Positions 8,973 to 18,034 are shown, numbered from the stretch's first letter. The stretch is DNA of 64,000 nt from Uliginosibacterium aquaticum (GCF_012972705.2 NZ_JABCSC020000001.1:620001-684000), one strand, 5' to 3'. A program made the numbers and translations. Notes: a model not told the origin generated them from the letters alone.

Positions 8973-10061
8973 ATGAAGAAAGGTCTTGTCAGCACGTTCC
9001 TTGCCCTCACCTTGAGTGCGGGGGCGCTGGCCGCCGAGTTCGGCTCACGTGGCGGTCCGGAGCCGGCCAATATCGATGCGGTGGCGCAGGCCTTGCGCCA
9101 GGATCCGTACGACATGGAGCTGCTGATCAGCTACGGGACCTCCAAGGGCGGCTCGGCGGGTCATCTGGCTTTGTCGATTCGAGATCAGGCCTCTGGTGAC
9201 GAGTTCGTGCATTCGGCGAACTTCTATGCCGACCGTTCGGAAGCACATGCGCGCGGCTTCTACAACGCCGAGCTGATGACCCGGATCCAGAAGATGGAGT
9301 ATCTGTTTCGCACTTCATCCTCGCTCGGCGAAACGGCCTCCTTCGGGCTGGATTTCGGCGAGATCTACAAGCGTTCGGTACTGGGGATCCGCGTGTATGG
9401 CGTGCCCGAGCGCGAGAAGGCCGAACTGGAAGCCTTCTTTCGCGAATTGAATGCCGATTTCCAGCGCCAGGCGACGGACACGCGCTATCACTCGGGCGAG
9501 GTGCGTTACGGTTATCTGGATCTGAACTGCGCGAAGACCATCGGCAGTGCCTTTCGCTACGGTGCCGGCTATGCCGGGCTCGAGGTGCTGAACGGCCCCT
9601 ATTTCTCCTGGCGCCTGCTCAAGAAGGCGCTGCGGGCCAATATCCCGACCGAGATGGCACTGAAGATCATGCGCGAATGGCAGGCGCGCGGCTATGTGAT
9701 GGATGTGGTGCTGTACCGCAAGTACGCGGCTTCCAGTTACATGGACCCGCACGATGAAGAACCAGTGGCTTTCAAGGATCTGCCGAACCGCTTTCCTTCG
9801 GTGTTGTCGCGTGACTTTCGCCGCGAGGCCGGGCGTTACGAGGATTACGACAATCTCTTCGCGGCCTATCTGTTCTACAACCTGGGCAAGTACCGGGTGA
9901 GCCTTGATCCGGCCAGCCAGCGCCTGCAACTGGAGCTGCTGAAGGCGCCCATGCCCTACGCGCTGGCCGAGGCCTGGGCGAAAAAGCATGCGAAGACGGA
10001 TCATCTGAAGCTGCAGCGCGGGCTGCCGGGGCCGGCTCAGGGAAGGCCGGTCGAGGAGTAA
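8973..10061 (+). CDS. Secreted protein of unknown function, possible cysteine-hydrolase fold
   Basis: A 362-residue protein starting at ATG 8973 behind GGAGAAGAGAG. Residues 1-21 are a signal peptide (GALA-AEF). I do not recognise the family with certainty. The order of a GHLALSI segment (His64) followed by YLDLNCAKTIG (Cys186) resembles permuted NlpC/P60 or LRAT-like folds and DUF4105 proteins, in which a histidine precedes an Asn-Cys nucleophile. This is inference from two short motifs. The rest is helical and tyrosine-rich with no repeats. It follows the EAL/HDOD gene after 65 bases in the same direction, so they may be co-transcribed. Confidence 0.75.
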   Translation: MKKGLVSTFLALTLSAGALAAEFGSRGGPEPANIDAVAQALRQDPYDMELLISYGTSKGGSAGHLALSIRDQASGDEFVHSANFYADRSEAHARGFYNAELMTRIQKMEYLFRTSSSLGETASFGLDFGEIYKRSVLGIRVYGVPEREKAELEAFFRELNADFQRQATDTRYHSGEVRYGYLDLNCAKTIGSAFRYGAGYAGLEVLNGPYFSWRLLKKALRANIPTEMALKIMREWQARGYVMDVVLYRKYAASSYMDPHDEEPVAFKDLPNRFPSVLSRDFRREAGRYEDYDNLFAAYLFYNLGKYRVSLDPASQRLQLELLKAPMPYALAEAWAKKHAKTDHLKLQRGLPGPAQGRPVEE

Positions 10062-10062
10062 G

Positions 10063-10091
10063 GCGCCGCCGACAGGCCCGCCCGGCGGCGC
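10063..10091. repeat. GC-rich inverted repeat between convergent genes
   Basis: Arms GCGCCGCC (10063-10070) and GGCGGCGC (10084-10091) form an 8-bp stem. There is no T tract, so termination activity is only a possibility. It lies between the convergent genes ending at 10061 and 10118. Confidence 0.4.
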
Positions 10092-10117
10092 TCAGCATCG
10101 GCTACGCGCCTACTCCG

Positions 10118-11359
10118 TCATGAATCCCCGCTCCTCGCGGCAGCCTCCCGCAGCTTGTCCTTCTTGCTCTTCCGCTTGCCCTTGATGCCGCCTGCACCCG
10201 CGCCGGGCTGGGGTGTTTCGGTAGGCTCGAAGCCTTCGATGAATTCGCGTTCCAGGCGAATGCCGATACGTTTTTCGATCAGGCGGAAGTGGGCTTCGGT
10301 GGCGGCGCTGATGAAGCTGATGGCGAGCCCGGGCTCACCGGCACGGCCGGTGCGACCAATCCGATGGGCATAATCTGGGGCGGCGCGCGGCAGATCGTAG
10401 TTGATCACCACTGGCAGGCGGGCGATATCCAGCCCGCGTGCGGCCACATCGGTGGCGACCAGTACATGCAGGCGTTCGGCCTTGAAATCAGCCAGCACCT
10501 CGCTGCGCGCGCCCTGGCTCAGCTCGCCGTGCAGCGGTGCGGCGTGTATGCCGCGGCGGGCGAGTTTGCTGGCTACCAGATCGCAGGCGTACTGGGTGGC
10601 GACGAAAACGAGCACGCGCGTCCAGCCTTCCTGGCGAATCAGGTGCAGCAGAAGCGCCGTGCGGTTTTTTTCGTCCACGGTGAGGGCATGCTGGTCGATC
10701 TCGGGTTCGCCGGCCGCTTCTGCGATACGCGTGGGGGTGCGCAGCAGGGTCGCGGCCAGCGCTTCGACGCCCGGCGGCAGAGTGGCGGAGAAGAGCAGGC
10801 TCTGACGCCGGGCTGGCAGCAGGGCGAGGATGCGCTGCAACTCGTCGGCAAAGCCGGCGTCGAGCAGACGGTCGGCCTCATCAAGCACCAGGGTGCTTAA
10901 CCGGTCGATGCTGACGGCATTGTGGTCGATGAGGTCCAGCAAACGCCCGGGCGTGGCCACGAGAATATCGGCACCGCTGCGCAGCGCCATCATCTGCGGG
11001 TTCAACGAGACGCCGCCGAAGGCCACCACCACCTTGACCGGTTCGGCCAGATGGCGGGCGAGATCCTTGAGGGTTTCACCGCTCTGGATGGCCAGCTCAC
11101 GGGTGGGGGCGAGGATTAGCGCGTGGGTGCGTCGTGCGGCGCCATAGATGGATTTACGTGGCAGATCGGCGAGCTGCTGCAGGATCGGCAGGGCAAAGGC
11201 GAGGCTCTTGCCCGAGCCGGTGGGCGCCGAGCCGAGAATGTCTTCACCGCGCAGGGCGGCTGGAATGGCGGCAGCCTGAATGGCGGTGGGGCTGGTGAAT
11301 TCACGCTCGGCGAGCGCGTTCAGCAGGGCGGGGGCAAGGCCGAGGTGGGCAAAGGGCAT
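10118..11359 (-). CDS. DEAD-box ATP-dependent RNA helicase, RhlE-like
   Basis: This 413-residue protein carries the helicase motifs in order: Q motif near the N-terminus (EFTSPTAIQAAAIP), motif I SAPTGSGKS, Ia PTRELA, Ib TPGR, motif II VLDEADRLL, motif III SAT, then ATDVAARGLD and motif VI HRIGRTGRAG. The C-terminal tail is basic (GIKGKRKSKKDKL), as in RhlE-type enzymes that remodel RNA or ribosome precursors. The true start is the ATG at 11359 (MPFAHLGL). The open frame continues upstream but would run into the preceding gene. It is the last gene of the minus-strand run and begins 20 bases after the cyclase gene ends, so co-transcription is likely. Exact subfamily (RhlE versus DbpA) is not settled. 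Confidence 0.9.
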   Translation of the reverse strand: MPFAHLGLAPALLNALAEREFTSPTAIQAAAIPAALRGEDILGSAPTGSGKSLAFALPILQQLADLPRKSIYGAARRTHALILAPTRELAIQSGETLKDLARHLAEPVKVVVAFGGVSLNPQMMALRSGADILVATPGRLLDLIDHNAVSIDRLSTLVLDEADRLLDAGFADELQRILALLPARRQSLLFSATLPPGVEALAATLLRTPTRIAEAAGEPEIDQHALTVDEKNRTALLLHLIRQEGWTRVLVFVATQYACDLVASKLARRGIHAAPLHGELSQGARSEVLADFKAERLHVLVATDVAARGLDIARLPVVINYDLPRAAPDYAHRIGRTGRAGEPGLAISFISAATEAHFRLIEKRIGIRLEREFIEGFEPTETPQPGAGAGGIKGKRKSKKDKLREAAARSGDS

Positions 11360-11379
11360 CGGGGCGCTACGGTGGGGAA

Positions 11380-13359
11380 TCAGGGCGTGATGATAGGCAA
11401 GTCCGCCGGTGGCGTCAGAACTGCGTGTGTCGGGCTGCCGCCGGCCAGCTCCACCCGGTTGCCGCCACGGGCCTTGGCGGCGTACATGGCCGCATCGGCG
11501 ATGCTCCACAGGCGGCTCTCGCTGTCGCCATGCTCGGGGTAGCAGGCGATGCCGATGCTGGCCGAGATGCGTAGCGCGTGGCCACCGATTTCAAAGGGGG
11601 TGGCCAGGGCCTGACGGATTTTTTCGGCGACGTGGCGGGCGTCTTCAACGCTGCTCAGGCTGGGCAGCAGGACGACGAATTCGTCGCCGCCGATGCGCCC
11701 GACCGTGTCGGAGGCGCGGATGCATTCGTGCATGCGGCGGGCCGCTTCCTGCAGCAGTAGATCGCCGGTGGCGTGACCGAAGCGGTCATTGATGGCCTTG
11801 AATTCATCGAGATCGACGAAGAACAGCGCGAGGTGGGCGTGGTCGCGGTGGACCAGGCTCAGTGCCTGTTGCAGGCGGTCCGCAAACAGGGCGCGGTTGG
11901 GCAGGCCGGTGAGGGAGTCGTGCTGGGCCATGTGGCGGATCTGCTCTTCACTGGCCTTGCGTGCGTCGATATCGGAGATCGTGCCGAGCAGGCGCAAGGC
12001 CTTGCCATCGGCGCTGCGGCGCATGACGCGGCCGCGCGCGAGCACCCATTTCCAGCGGCCATCCTTGCAGCGCAACCGGTATTCGCTGGAAAAGCTTTCC
12101 TGGTGGCCCTTGATGCAGGCCGCGGTAGCGGCGAGGGCGGCAGCGCGGTCGTCCGGGTGGATGCGCTCGACCCATTCCTGGCGGTGCGGGGCGATCTCGT
12201 CCGGTTCGTAACCGAAAATTTCCAGGCAGCGGCGCGAGTAGAAGGCGGCATCACCGACCAGATCACGGTCCCACACGCCATCGCCGGCGCCTTCGAGGGC
12301 GAACTTCCAGCGCTCTTCGCTACTACGCAGGTCTTCGGTCATTTGCTGGGCCAGCCGGAGGGCGAGCTGGCGAGCGGTGGCGAGGATGCGCGCCAGCACG
12401 GCCAGCAGCAGGCTCAGGCAGAGGCCGCTGATGGCTATGGTGGTGGCGTCGCTGTGGCCGACGCGGGTGACGAAGCCGGGCAGGGTGCTGGCTTCGATGA
12501 CCCAGTTGCGACCGCCGATTTCGAGATACTCGGCTGCGTAAAGGCGTGGCGGGTTGGTCTCGGCCGGGTGTGAGCTGAAGAGCAGATTGTCGGCACTGGG
12601 CTCGACGCCATCGTGGACGTGGATGAGGATGTCGGAGTCAGTGTCGCCGTACAGGCTAGCCATCATTTCATCCAGATGGACCGGGGCATAGATCCAGCCG
12701 ATGAGGCTGGCGCGGCGCTCTGCCAGGGTGCGGATGCTGCTGCCCTGCCGGAACAGGGGCGCACAGAGGATCACGGAGGGCGCCCGGCCGTTGGCTGGAT
12801 CGAGCAATTGCGGCAGTTTGCCGGTGATGCGGGGCATGCCGGAGTCCCGCGCGGCCTCCATGACGGCGCGTAGCTCCGGTACGGTGTAAGGATCGAAGCC
12901 GAGGGTCAGGCGATTGCGGCCGCTGAAGGGTTCGACCTGAATGATCGGGGTGTACAGCGCGCGCTCGCCGGGCGGGGTGATGCTGTAGTCCGCAAGGCCC
13001 TGCTGGTGCAGTTGCTTGAGCAGGGTGGGCAGTTCTGCGGCAGGGGTCAGGGTGATCTGGCCGACGCCCTGGATACCGGCGAAATCGGCGCCAAGCTGCA
13101 AGGTGTTCACATAGGCGGTGAAGCCCTGGCGGGTGACCTCCCCGGTGCCGGCGTAAAAGCCCTGTACACCGCGCAGCATCTGCTCGTAGGCGCTCATGCG
13201 CTGCACGATGCGGGCCGTGGTGTCGCGCAGGCTGTCGTCAAAACGCGCCCGCAGCCAGCGCTCGGACACCTCCTGTTCATGGCGCCAGGCCAGCCAGGTG
13301 CTGCCCAGGGCGATGAGCAGCACCAGCACGACGGGAAGGTGCCGGCGTGCGGGGTTCAT
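11380..13359 (-). CDS. Membrane diguanylate cyclase: CHASE - PAS - GGDEF
   Basis: This 659-residue protein makes c-di-GMP from two GTP. A first membrane segment (about 8-25) is followed by an extracytoplasmic CHASE domain (about 40-260, with the GVQGFYAG and FAGIQGVGQ signatures) and a second membrane segment (about 306-328). A PAS domain follows (about 350-470, ending in the PAC-like DGRWKWV...TISDID part). The catalytic domain has an intact GGDEF at 557-561. An RASD inhibitory-site motif stands five residues before it, so product inhibition is expected. There is no EAL domain. Its ATG lies immediately after the stop of the binding-protein gene, so the two are translationally close and probably a unit. 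Confidence 0.93.
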   Translation of the reverse strand: MNPARRHLPVVLVLLIALGSTWLAWRHEQEVSERWLRARFDDSLRDTTARIVQRMSAYEQMLRGVQGFYAGTGEVTRQGFTAYVNTLQLGADFAGIQGVGQITLTPAAELPTLLKQLHQQGLADYSITPPGERALYTPIIQVEPFSGRNRLTLGFDPYTVPELRAVMEAARDSGMPRITGKLPQLLDPANGRAPSVILCAPLFRQGSSIRTLAERRASLIGWIYAPVHLDEMMASLYGDTDSDILIHVHDGVEPSADNLLFSSHPAETNPPRLYAAEYLEIGGRNWVIEASTLPGFVTRVGHSDATTIAISGLCLSLLLAVLARILATARQLALRLAQQMTEDLRSSEERWKFALEGAGDGVWDRDLVGDAAFYSRRCLEIFGYEPDEIAPHRQEWVERIHPDDRAAALAATAACIKGHQESFSSEYRLRCKDGRWKWVLARGRVMRRSADGKALRLLGTISDIDARKASEEQIRHMAQHDSLTGLPNRALFADRLQQALSLVHRDHAHLALFFVDLDEFKAINDRFGHATGDLLLQEAARRMHECIRASDTVGRIGGDEFVVLLPSLSSVEDARHVAEKIRQALATPFEIGGHALRISASIGIACYPEHGDSESRLWSIADAAMYAAKARGGNRVELAGGSPTHAVLTPPADLPIITP

Positions 13360-13360
13360 G

Positions 13361-14149
13361 TCAGTCTTTGAATTCCGTCAGCGTGCGCGCCAGCTCGGCC
13401 GGGAAGTACTTCTCGAAGATGCGTCGGGTGCTGCCGTCGGCACGCATGGCGCGGATCAGCGCGCGCCACTTGTCCTGCTCGTTCGCACTCAGCGACTTCT
13501 TCGACATGATCAGGCCATGTGGTACCGGCGCATCGCCGAATTCGAGGATCTGGCTGATTTCGCGGATCTTGTCGCTCTCAATCGCCGGATAGTCGAAGGG
13601 TTCGATGATCATGCCCTGAATGCGCCCAGCCTGGAGTAGCTGGTAAAGCGGCTCCAGGCCGGAGGCATAGCTCACGCGCTGGGCTTCGGCGAGCTGGTCG
13701 ACCAAGGCGTTGGCCGTAGCGCTATAGCGGAAGCCGCGGATGACGCCCAGCTGCAGTTCGCGATTGCGGGCGAAGTCACTGATCCTGGCCACTTCGGCAT
13801 CGCGGCGCACCAACAGGTAATACTTGTTGGAGAAATACCAAGCAAAACCGGCGAACTTGTCGCGCTCGGCGTTGCTGATGCCGGAGAGGCTGAAATCCAG
13901 TGCGCCGGATTCGATCAGCTGCCAGATGCGTGCGCGCTGGATCAGGGTGACGGTGACTTTGCAGCCGCTGCGGCGGATCAGTTCGTCGGCCATGTCGCGG
14001 TCGATGCCCTGATCGGTGGTGGAAGAGTAGAGCTGGCCGTGTTCGTGTAAGGCGAGGGTGAGCGGGCGCGAGCAGTCCGGTCCGGCGGCGCGGGTGGCGG
14101 CTGGGGTAAGGACTGCGCAGAGCAGCAGGGCGAACAGCTTGAGGCGCAC
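13361..14149 (-). CDS. Periplasmic amino-acid-type solute-binding protein (SBP_bac_3 family)
   Basis: The 262-residue protein has a signal peptide (residues 1-21) and the family-3 binding-protein outline. There is a GIDRDMADELIRRSGCKV helix after the first strand, a domain-1 stretch GALDFSLSGISNAERDKF, and the hinge and second lobe beginning with ELQLGVIRGFRYS. The usual aspartate-arginine ligand pocket of amino-acid binders is only partly recognisable, so the ligand is unknown. No permease or ATPase gene is nearby. The next gene, starting directly after its stop, is a CHASE-GGDEF cyclase. That context suggests a sensing role rather than uptake, which is inference. Confidence 0.87.
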   Translation of the reverse strand: MRLKLFALLLCAVLTPAATRAAGPDCSRPLTLALHEHGQLYSSTTDQGIDRDMADELIRRSGCKVTVTLIQRARIWQLIESGALDFSLSGISNAERDKFAGFAWYFSNKYYLLVRRDAEVARISDFARNRELQLGVIRGFRYSATANALVDQLAEAQRVSYASGLEPLYQLLQAGRIQGMIIEPFDYPAIESDKIREISQILEFGDAPVPHGLIMSKKSLSANEQDKWRALIRAMRADGSTRRIFEKYFPAELARTLTEFKD

Positions 14150-14258
14150 GGCAGACTCCTGAAGATCGCGCGACAGGGCGCATCAGGTCTTAACGGCGGC
14201 GGTGCGGGAAACTTGTCCGTACGGGCGGGCAGGGCCGCGTGCAGACCTGCCCCAGGAG

Positions 14259-15935
14259 CTAGGGGCAGGGGCCGGTCTGCAGATGCAGTTCGAGGACCAG
14301 CCATTCGCCGCGGGCCGGCAGCGTGACGCTGCGGCAATCACTTGGCGCCAGGTTCTGGGTTGCAGCACCTGGCGCGTGCAGCGTGACGCGGCTGAGCTGC
14401 TGGCCCGCTGGAAGTGCGGCGTGCAGACGCACGTTCAGCGGTTTTGATTCACGCTGGGTGCGCAGGATGTGCAGCAGGCGGGTCGCCGCCTGTTCGCGCT
14501 GAACCCTGGGGATGAGCAAGGCGCCTGGCTCATCGGCAGTGCCTGCCGACAGGTGCATGGCCTCGGCCTCGGTCATCAGGCGATCGCTGAGCGGGCGCAA
14601 CGTGGCGGAGAGTTCGGTATCGATGGGCGTCGCAGGCAGGATCGCGCGGGCGTGCCGCAGGCGGGCTGCGTCCGGCGCATGTTCGGGCAGGCTGCGCTGC
14701 ACGGCTTCGACCGCAAAAGGGATCTGCTTCGCTTGCAGGCGGCCCGCCAGACGCAGGGCGTCGCCCGGCTGGTAGTGCTCCATCTGGAAGATCAGCAGCA
14801 ACTCGGCCGCGCTCTCCCAGCCACGGAAAAGCGCCGGGTTTTCGCGCACGAAGCGGTAGAGGTCGCCGTATTCCTCGGGCGTGCCGAAGTAGCGCGGCTG
14901 CGGGGTACGCTTGCCGTTGGCTTCGAGGCGATCCGGCATGTAAACGTCCCACGGCACCAGGGGCGGGGCGCCTAGCGCGTAGAGCATGGCGATGGCGCGG
15001 CGCGCTTCGGGCAAATCGTGCGGGGTGAGGCTGGGCACGAAGCCGAGGCCGCGTCCTTGCACGGTGGCAGTGGTCAGCGCGAGATTGGGCGGGGTGATCG
15101 GGCGCATCTCGGCCATCACGTAATCGGCCAGGTCGAGCAGCTGCAGTGTGCGTTTGTCCGGCTGCGGGTTGGTGAGGTTGAGGCTCAGGGCGATGCCGGC
15201 CGGCGCGAGTTCCGCGCGCAGTTGCTGGAAAAAGCCGCGCACGTTCTCGAGATGGAAGCGTTCCCACGCGGGATAGAGCGGCGAGCGCTGGCGCTTTTGC
15301 TGCGCGTCCTGGGGTGTTGTGAAGCCCAGCGTGTCGCGCAGGTAAGTGCGGTAATCGAATTGGCCGCTGCGCACCTCCGCCGGCAGGCCGGCGGGCAGCG
15401 CGCGCCCGGGTTCGGCCAGCCACCTGGCGAAGCCTTGAATGGCCGCATCGGAATACTCGCCGCCGAACTCCAGCGCGGCGACTTCGAGGCGCGGGTCGTC
15501 GAACTGGATCGCCACCGGGCTGAAGGCGAGTTGTTTGCGCGCCGCCGTGAGCAGGGCCTCGCGCGTGGCCGGGCTGGCAGACGTGATCCACTTCGCGCCC
15601 CAGCTGTTCATCCAGGGCGCGACCAGCGGCTGGCCGTCGAAGTCTCGCGCCAAGCCTTCGGGCGGCACGGCCAGATTGGCATTCAGCGTGCTGCCGACGA
15701 GCACGCCTTGGGCTTTGAGGCTGGCGACATAGGCGGCGCTTTTCGCGTACAGCCATTCAACCCGGGTGGCGCCAAAGGCCTCGATCGCCGGCAGGGCTTC
15801 GGGGCGTTCGAAGCGGGTGGAGAAGATCACGCTGTCAGCAGACGGCGCGCGCGGGTGACGGGGCGGATCGAGCGGCTCCGCGCCGGCAGTGGCGGTGCAG
15901 GCAAAAAGGCTTGCGGTGATGAGTTGGCGCAGCAC
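14259..15935 (-). CDS. Secreted protein of unknown function, possible TIM-barrel glycoside hydrolase
   Basis: I do not recognise this 558-residue family firmly. Residues 1-19 look like a signal peptide (SLFACTATAGAEP). The body has barrel-like alternation with motifs such as VEWLYAKSAAYVASL, AIQFDDPRLE, FGGEYSDAAI and YVMAEMRPITPP, which recall glycoside-hydrolase-like proteins that fold as a (beta/alpha)8 barrel. The acidic DD at about 145 and the YVMAEMRP glutamate could be active-site residues. The C-terminal ~90 residues look like a beta-sandwich. It is 56 bases downstream of a heparinase-family gene in the same direction, which supports a role in polysaccharide breakdown. Function remains a guess. 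Confidence 0.7.
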   Translation of the reverse strand: MLRQLITASLFACTATAGAEPLDPPRHPRAPSADSVIFSTRFERPEALPAIEAFGATRVEWLYAKSAAYVASLKAQGVLVGSTLNANLAVPPEGLARDFDGQPLVAPWMNSWGAKWITSASPATREALLTAARKQLAFSPVAIQFDDPRLEVAALEFGGEYSDAAIQGFARWLAEPGRALPAGLPAEVRSGQFDYRTYLRDTLGFTTPQDAQQKRQRSPLYPAWERFHLENVRGFFQQLRAELAPAGIALSLNLTNPQPDKRTLQLLDLADYVMAEMRPITPPNLALTTATVQGRGLGFVPSLTPHDLPEARRAIAMLYALGAPPLVPWDVYMPDRLEANGKRTPQPRYFGTPEEYGDLYRFVRENPALFRGWESAAELLLIFQMEHYQPGDALRLAGRLQAKQIPFAVEAVQRSLPEHAPDAARLRHARAILPATPIDTELSATLRPLSDRLMTEAEAMHLSAGTADEPGALLIPRVQREQAATRLLHILRTQRESKPLNVRLHAALPAGQQLSRVTLHAPGAATQNLAPSDCRSVTLPARGEWLVLELHLQTGPCP

Positions 15936-15991
15936 GTTTCGGTCTCCTGCAGCTCCGGTTTCCGCTTGGCTGGATGTGGGCCGCGTTCTGA

Positions 15992-17767
15992 TCAGGCTCG
16001 CGAAAAGCGCACGGTCTGGTGCCAGCTGCCATTGGCGGCGACCGGCGCGCTTGCAAGGAGCTGGCGCGTGTTCGGGTTGGGCAGGTCGTAGTCCATGCGC
16101 GCTGCGCTGACATCCGTCACGGAAAGCTGGATGCCTTGGCCACTGAAGCGCACATGCAGGGTCTTGCCTCTCTGGCTGAGGATCGCCGTGTTGCCCTCAA
16201 TGCGGATTTCCGCTTCGGTGCACATCGCCCAGCGGATCTCGGTGCCGGCCGGGGCATCGGCAATCTTGTCGTCGAGTTCCACGCTGGCGTCGGCGAAGCG
16301 CACCCGCCGGGTGGCCTGAGGCAGCCCTAGCACCGGCGCGAGGTCGATCAGCACTTCGCGCGCATTTACCTGCGTCAGGCTGGCCATGGCGCTGGCCTTG
16401 TGTGGCTTGCCGGCGACGGTGAGGGTGTTGTGCGCCTCGGCGCCGAGGCGGAAGACCTGCCAGCGCGGCGAGTCCTGCTTCATGTTCCACAGGTCGATGC
16501 CACGCGATTCGAGGCTGTAGTAGTCCTGCATGCCGAGATCCTTGGCCCAGCGCAGCCCGTCCAGCTCGAGCACGAAGCTGCCGGCATCCATGTGAGCGTG
16601 GTTGTGGGCTGCGCCGCCGCCCTTGATGGCGAAGTACAGCGCATTCGTGTCGCCCCAGGCGCTGCGCCAGAGGGCGAGTGGCTGCGGGCCCTGCCCGATG
16701 AATGACGTGGGCGGCGGTGTGCCGCGGCGCGCTTCGGGCCACCACAGGATGGACAGCGGCGCGAAGCGTTCGGAAACCCCCTGATTCTTGCGGATCATTT
16801 CGCGCTTGGCCTCCAGCAGGGCAGGCTGGCCCAGTTCACGGGCCAGATACACGATGGGCGAGGGTAATTCTTGACCTTCGTTGCCGTCGGCAAAGTTGAA
16901 ATGCTTGCCTGAGGGACCGATCGAGTGCGCATAGAACTCGGCACTGCGGATGAAGCCCGGCGCAGCCAGTATCCCCCAGTCGGCCATGCTGGCGCTGCGT
17001 AGCGCCGCGATGAGCAGCACCGAGTAGCTGGTGCCGTAGCTCCAGTAACCCGGGCCTTCGGGGTAGGCGCCATCCGGTTTGTAGGCATCCAGGCCGGTGA
17101 AAATCTCTTTTTGTGCCGCGGCGAGCAGGTCGGCGGCCAGTGCCGGCTCGTCTTCCTGTACGGCGAGGGCTCCGAGCACCATGCCGCCGATGCAGACCTG
17201 ATTCCAGTTGTTGGTCATCCGGAAGGTCTTGTGCCCCTGGCGGGCCTGGGCAATGCCCTTGTCCACGATGGCCCGGCGAAGGATGCTGCGTTCGGCAGGC
17301 TGCAGCGCGTCGAAGAGCCAGTCATAGCCGATGGCGAGCCCGGTGGTCATTTCGGCCACATCCAGATAGTGGTCCGGATTCCATTCGGAGAAAGCGGCGA
17401 TGTTCAGCATTTCGCGGCGGGCGCGTTCGAGAAAGGCTGATTCCCCGGTGATCCGATAGGCAAAGGCCCATTCCAGCGTGCGCCGGATGAATTCGCGCGA
17501 AACGCTCAGCAGACGACGGCCTTCGAGCTTGCGCTCAAGCACGGGCAGGGACAGATCCTTGCGGGCCCGGGCCAGCAGCAAGTCTGCGAAACGGTCCAGA
17601 TCCGGGTCGGCCTTGCGGCGTGCGCCCAGGCTGGCCCATTCCTCAGCGCTGACCAGCAGGCGCGGGTGGCCGGAGGCGGGTGCCGCCATGAGCGGTGCGT
17701 TGCTGCGGCAGGCGGCAAGCTGTGCGCCCAGCAAGGAGAGCGCAGCAAGAAATTCGCGACGTTGCAT
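15992..17767 (-). CDS. Heparinase II/III family lipoprotein (polysaccharide lyase-like)
   Basis: Members cleave uronic-acid polysaccharides by beta-elimination. The 591-residue protein starts MQRREFLAALSLLGAQLAAC, a twin-arginine-like signal with a lipobox ending at C20, so it is predicted to be a lipoprotein. The N-terminal alpha/alpha toroid carries NNWNQVCIGGM and a YPEGPGYWSYG segment, both typical of the superfamily. The C-terminal beta-sandwich begins with the hallmark AHNHAHMDAGSFVLELDG metal and fold motif. It heads the minus-strand run and has a palindrome over its likely promoter at 17820-17837. The substrate (pectin, alginate or another uronan) cannot be told from sequence alone. 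Confidence 0.88.
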   Translation of the reverse strand: MQRREFLAALSLLGAQLAACRSNAPLMAAPASGHPRLLVSAEEWASLGARRKADPDLDRFADLLLARARKDLSLPVLERKLEGRRLLSVSREFIRRTLEWAFAYRITGESAFLERARREMLNIAAFSEWNPDHYLDVAEMTTGLAIGYDWLFDALQPAERSILRRAIVDKGIAQARQGHKTFRMTNNWNQVCIGGMVLGALAVQEDEPALAADLLAAAQKEIFTGLDAYKPDGAYPEGPGYWSYGTSYSVLLIAALRSASMADWGILAAPGFIRSAEFYAHSIGPSGKHFNFADGNEGQELPSPIVYLARELGQPALLEAKREMIRKNQGVSERFAPLSILWWPEARRGTPPPTSFIGQGPQPLALWRSAWGDTNALYFAIKGGGAAHNHAHMDAGSFVLELDGLRWAKDLGMQDYYSLESRGIDLWNMKQDSPRWQVFRLGAEAHNTLTVAGKPHKASAMASLTQVNAREVLIDLAPVLGLPQATRRVRFADASVELDDKIADAPAGTEIRWAMCTEAEIRIEGNTAILSQRGKTLHVRFSGQGIQLSVTDVSAARMDYDLPNPNTRQLLASAPVAANGSWHQTVRFSRA

Positions 17768-17799
17768 ATTGGATTCCTCGGGGCCGGCGATTCTGATGG

Positions 17800-17837
17800 C
17801 TTATACAGGCCCTCCGGACTTTCCCGGATACGGGAAA
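17800..17837 (-). promoter_or_regulatory. Candidate promoter and operator of the heparinase-family gene
   Basis: On the minus strand, TATAAG (17800-17805) is a possible -10 box 33 bases upstream of the start codon. About 15-32 bases further upstream lies the palindrome TTTCCCG-GATA-CGGGAAA (17820-17837), which overlaps where the -35 box would be. That position suits a repressor. The binding factor is unknown. Confidence 0.45.
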
Positions 17838-18034
17838 CACCTGAGCAGACCGGCTGCCATGTTGCAACAAGGTACCTGATTCGGGCTGAGCGGCCTGTTG
17901 CTTGGTGGGGTTCGCCAGATAGCTCCGCCACTGTGGGCGCGTCGCACATTGCAGCGCATCAGGCGTGCTATGGCGGAATCTCCGTTGCCGGTTTGCCGAG
18001 CGTGAAAAACTTGGCCGGTGTGATTAAACCAAAG

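Noticed and set aside
11360-11509. 50-residue N-terminal extension of the DEAD-box helicase
   Set aside because: It overlaps the 3' end of the cyclase gene and the family starts at MPFAHLGL (11359).
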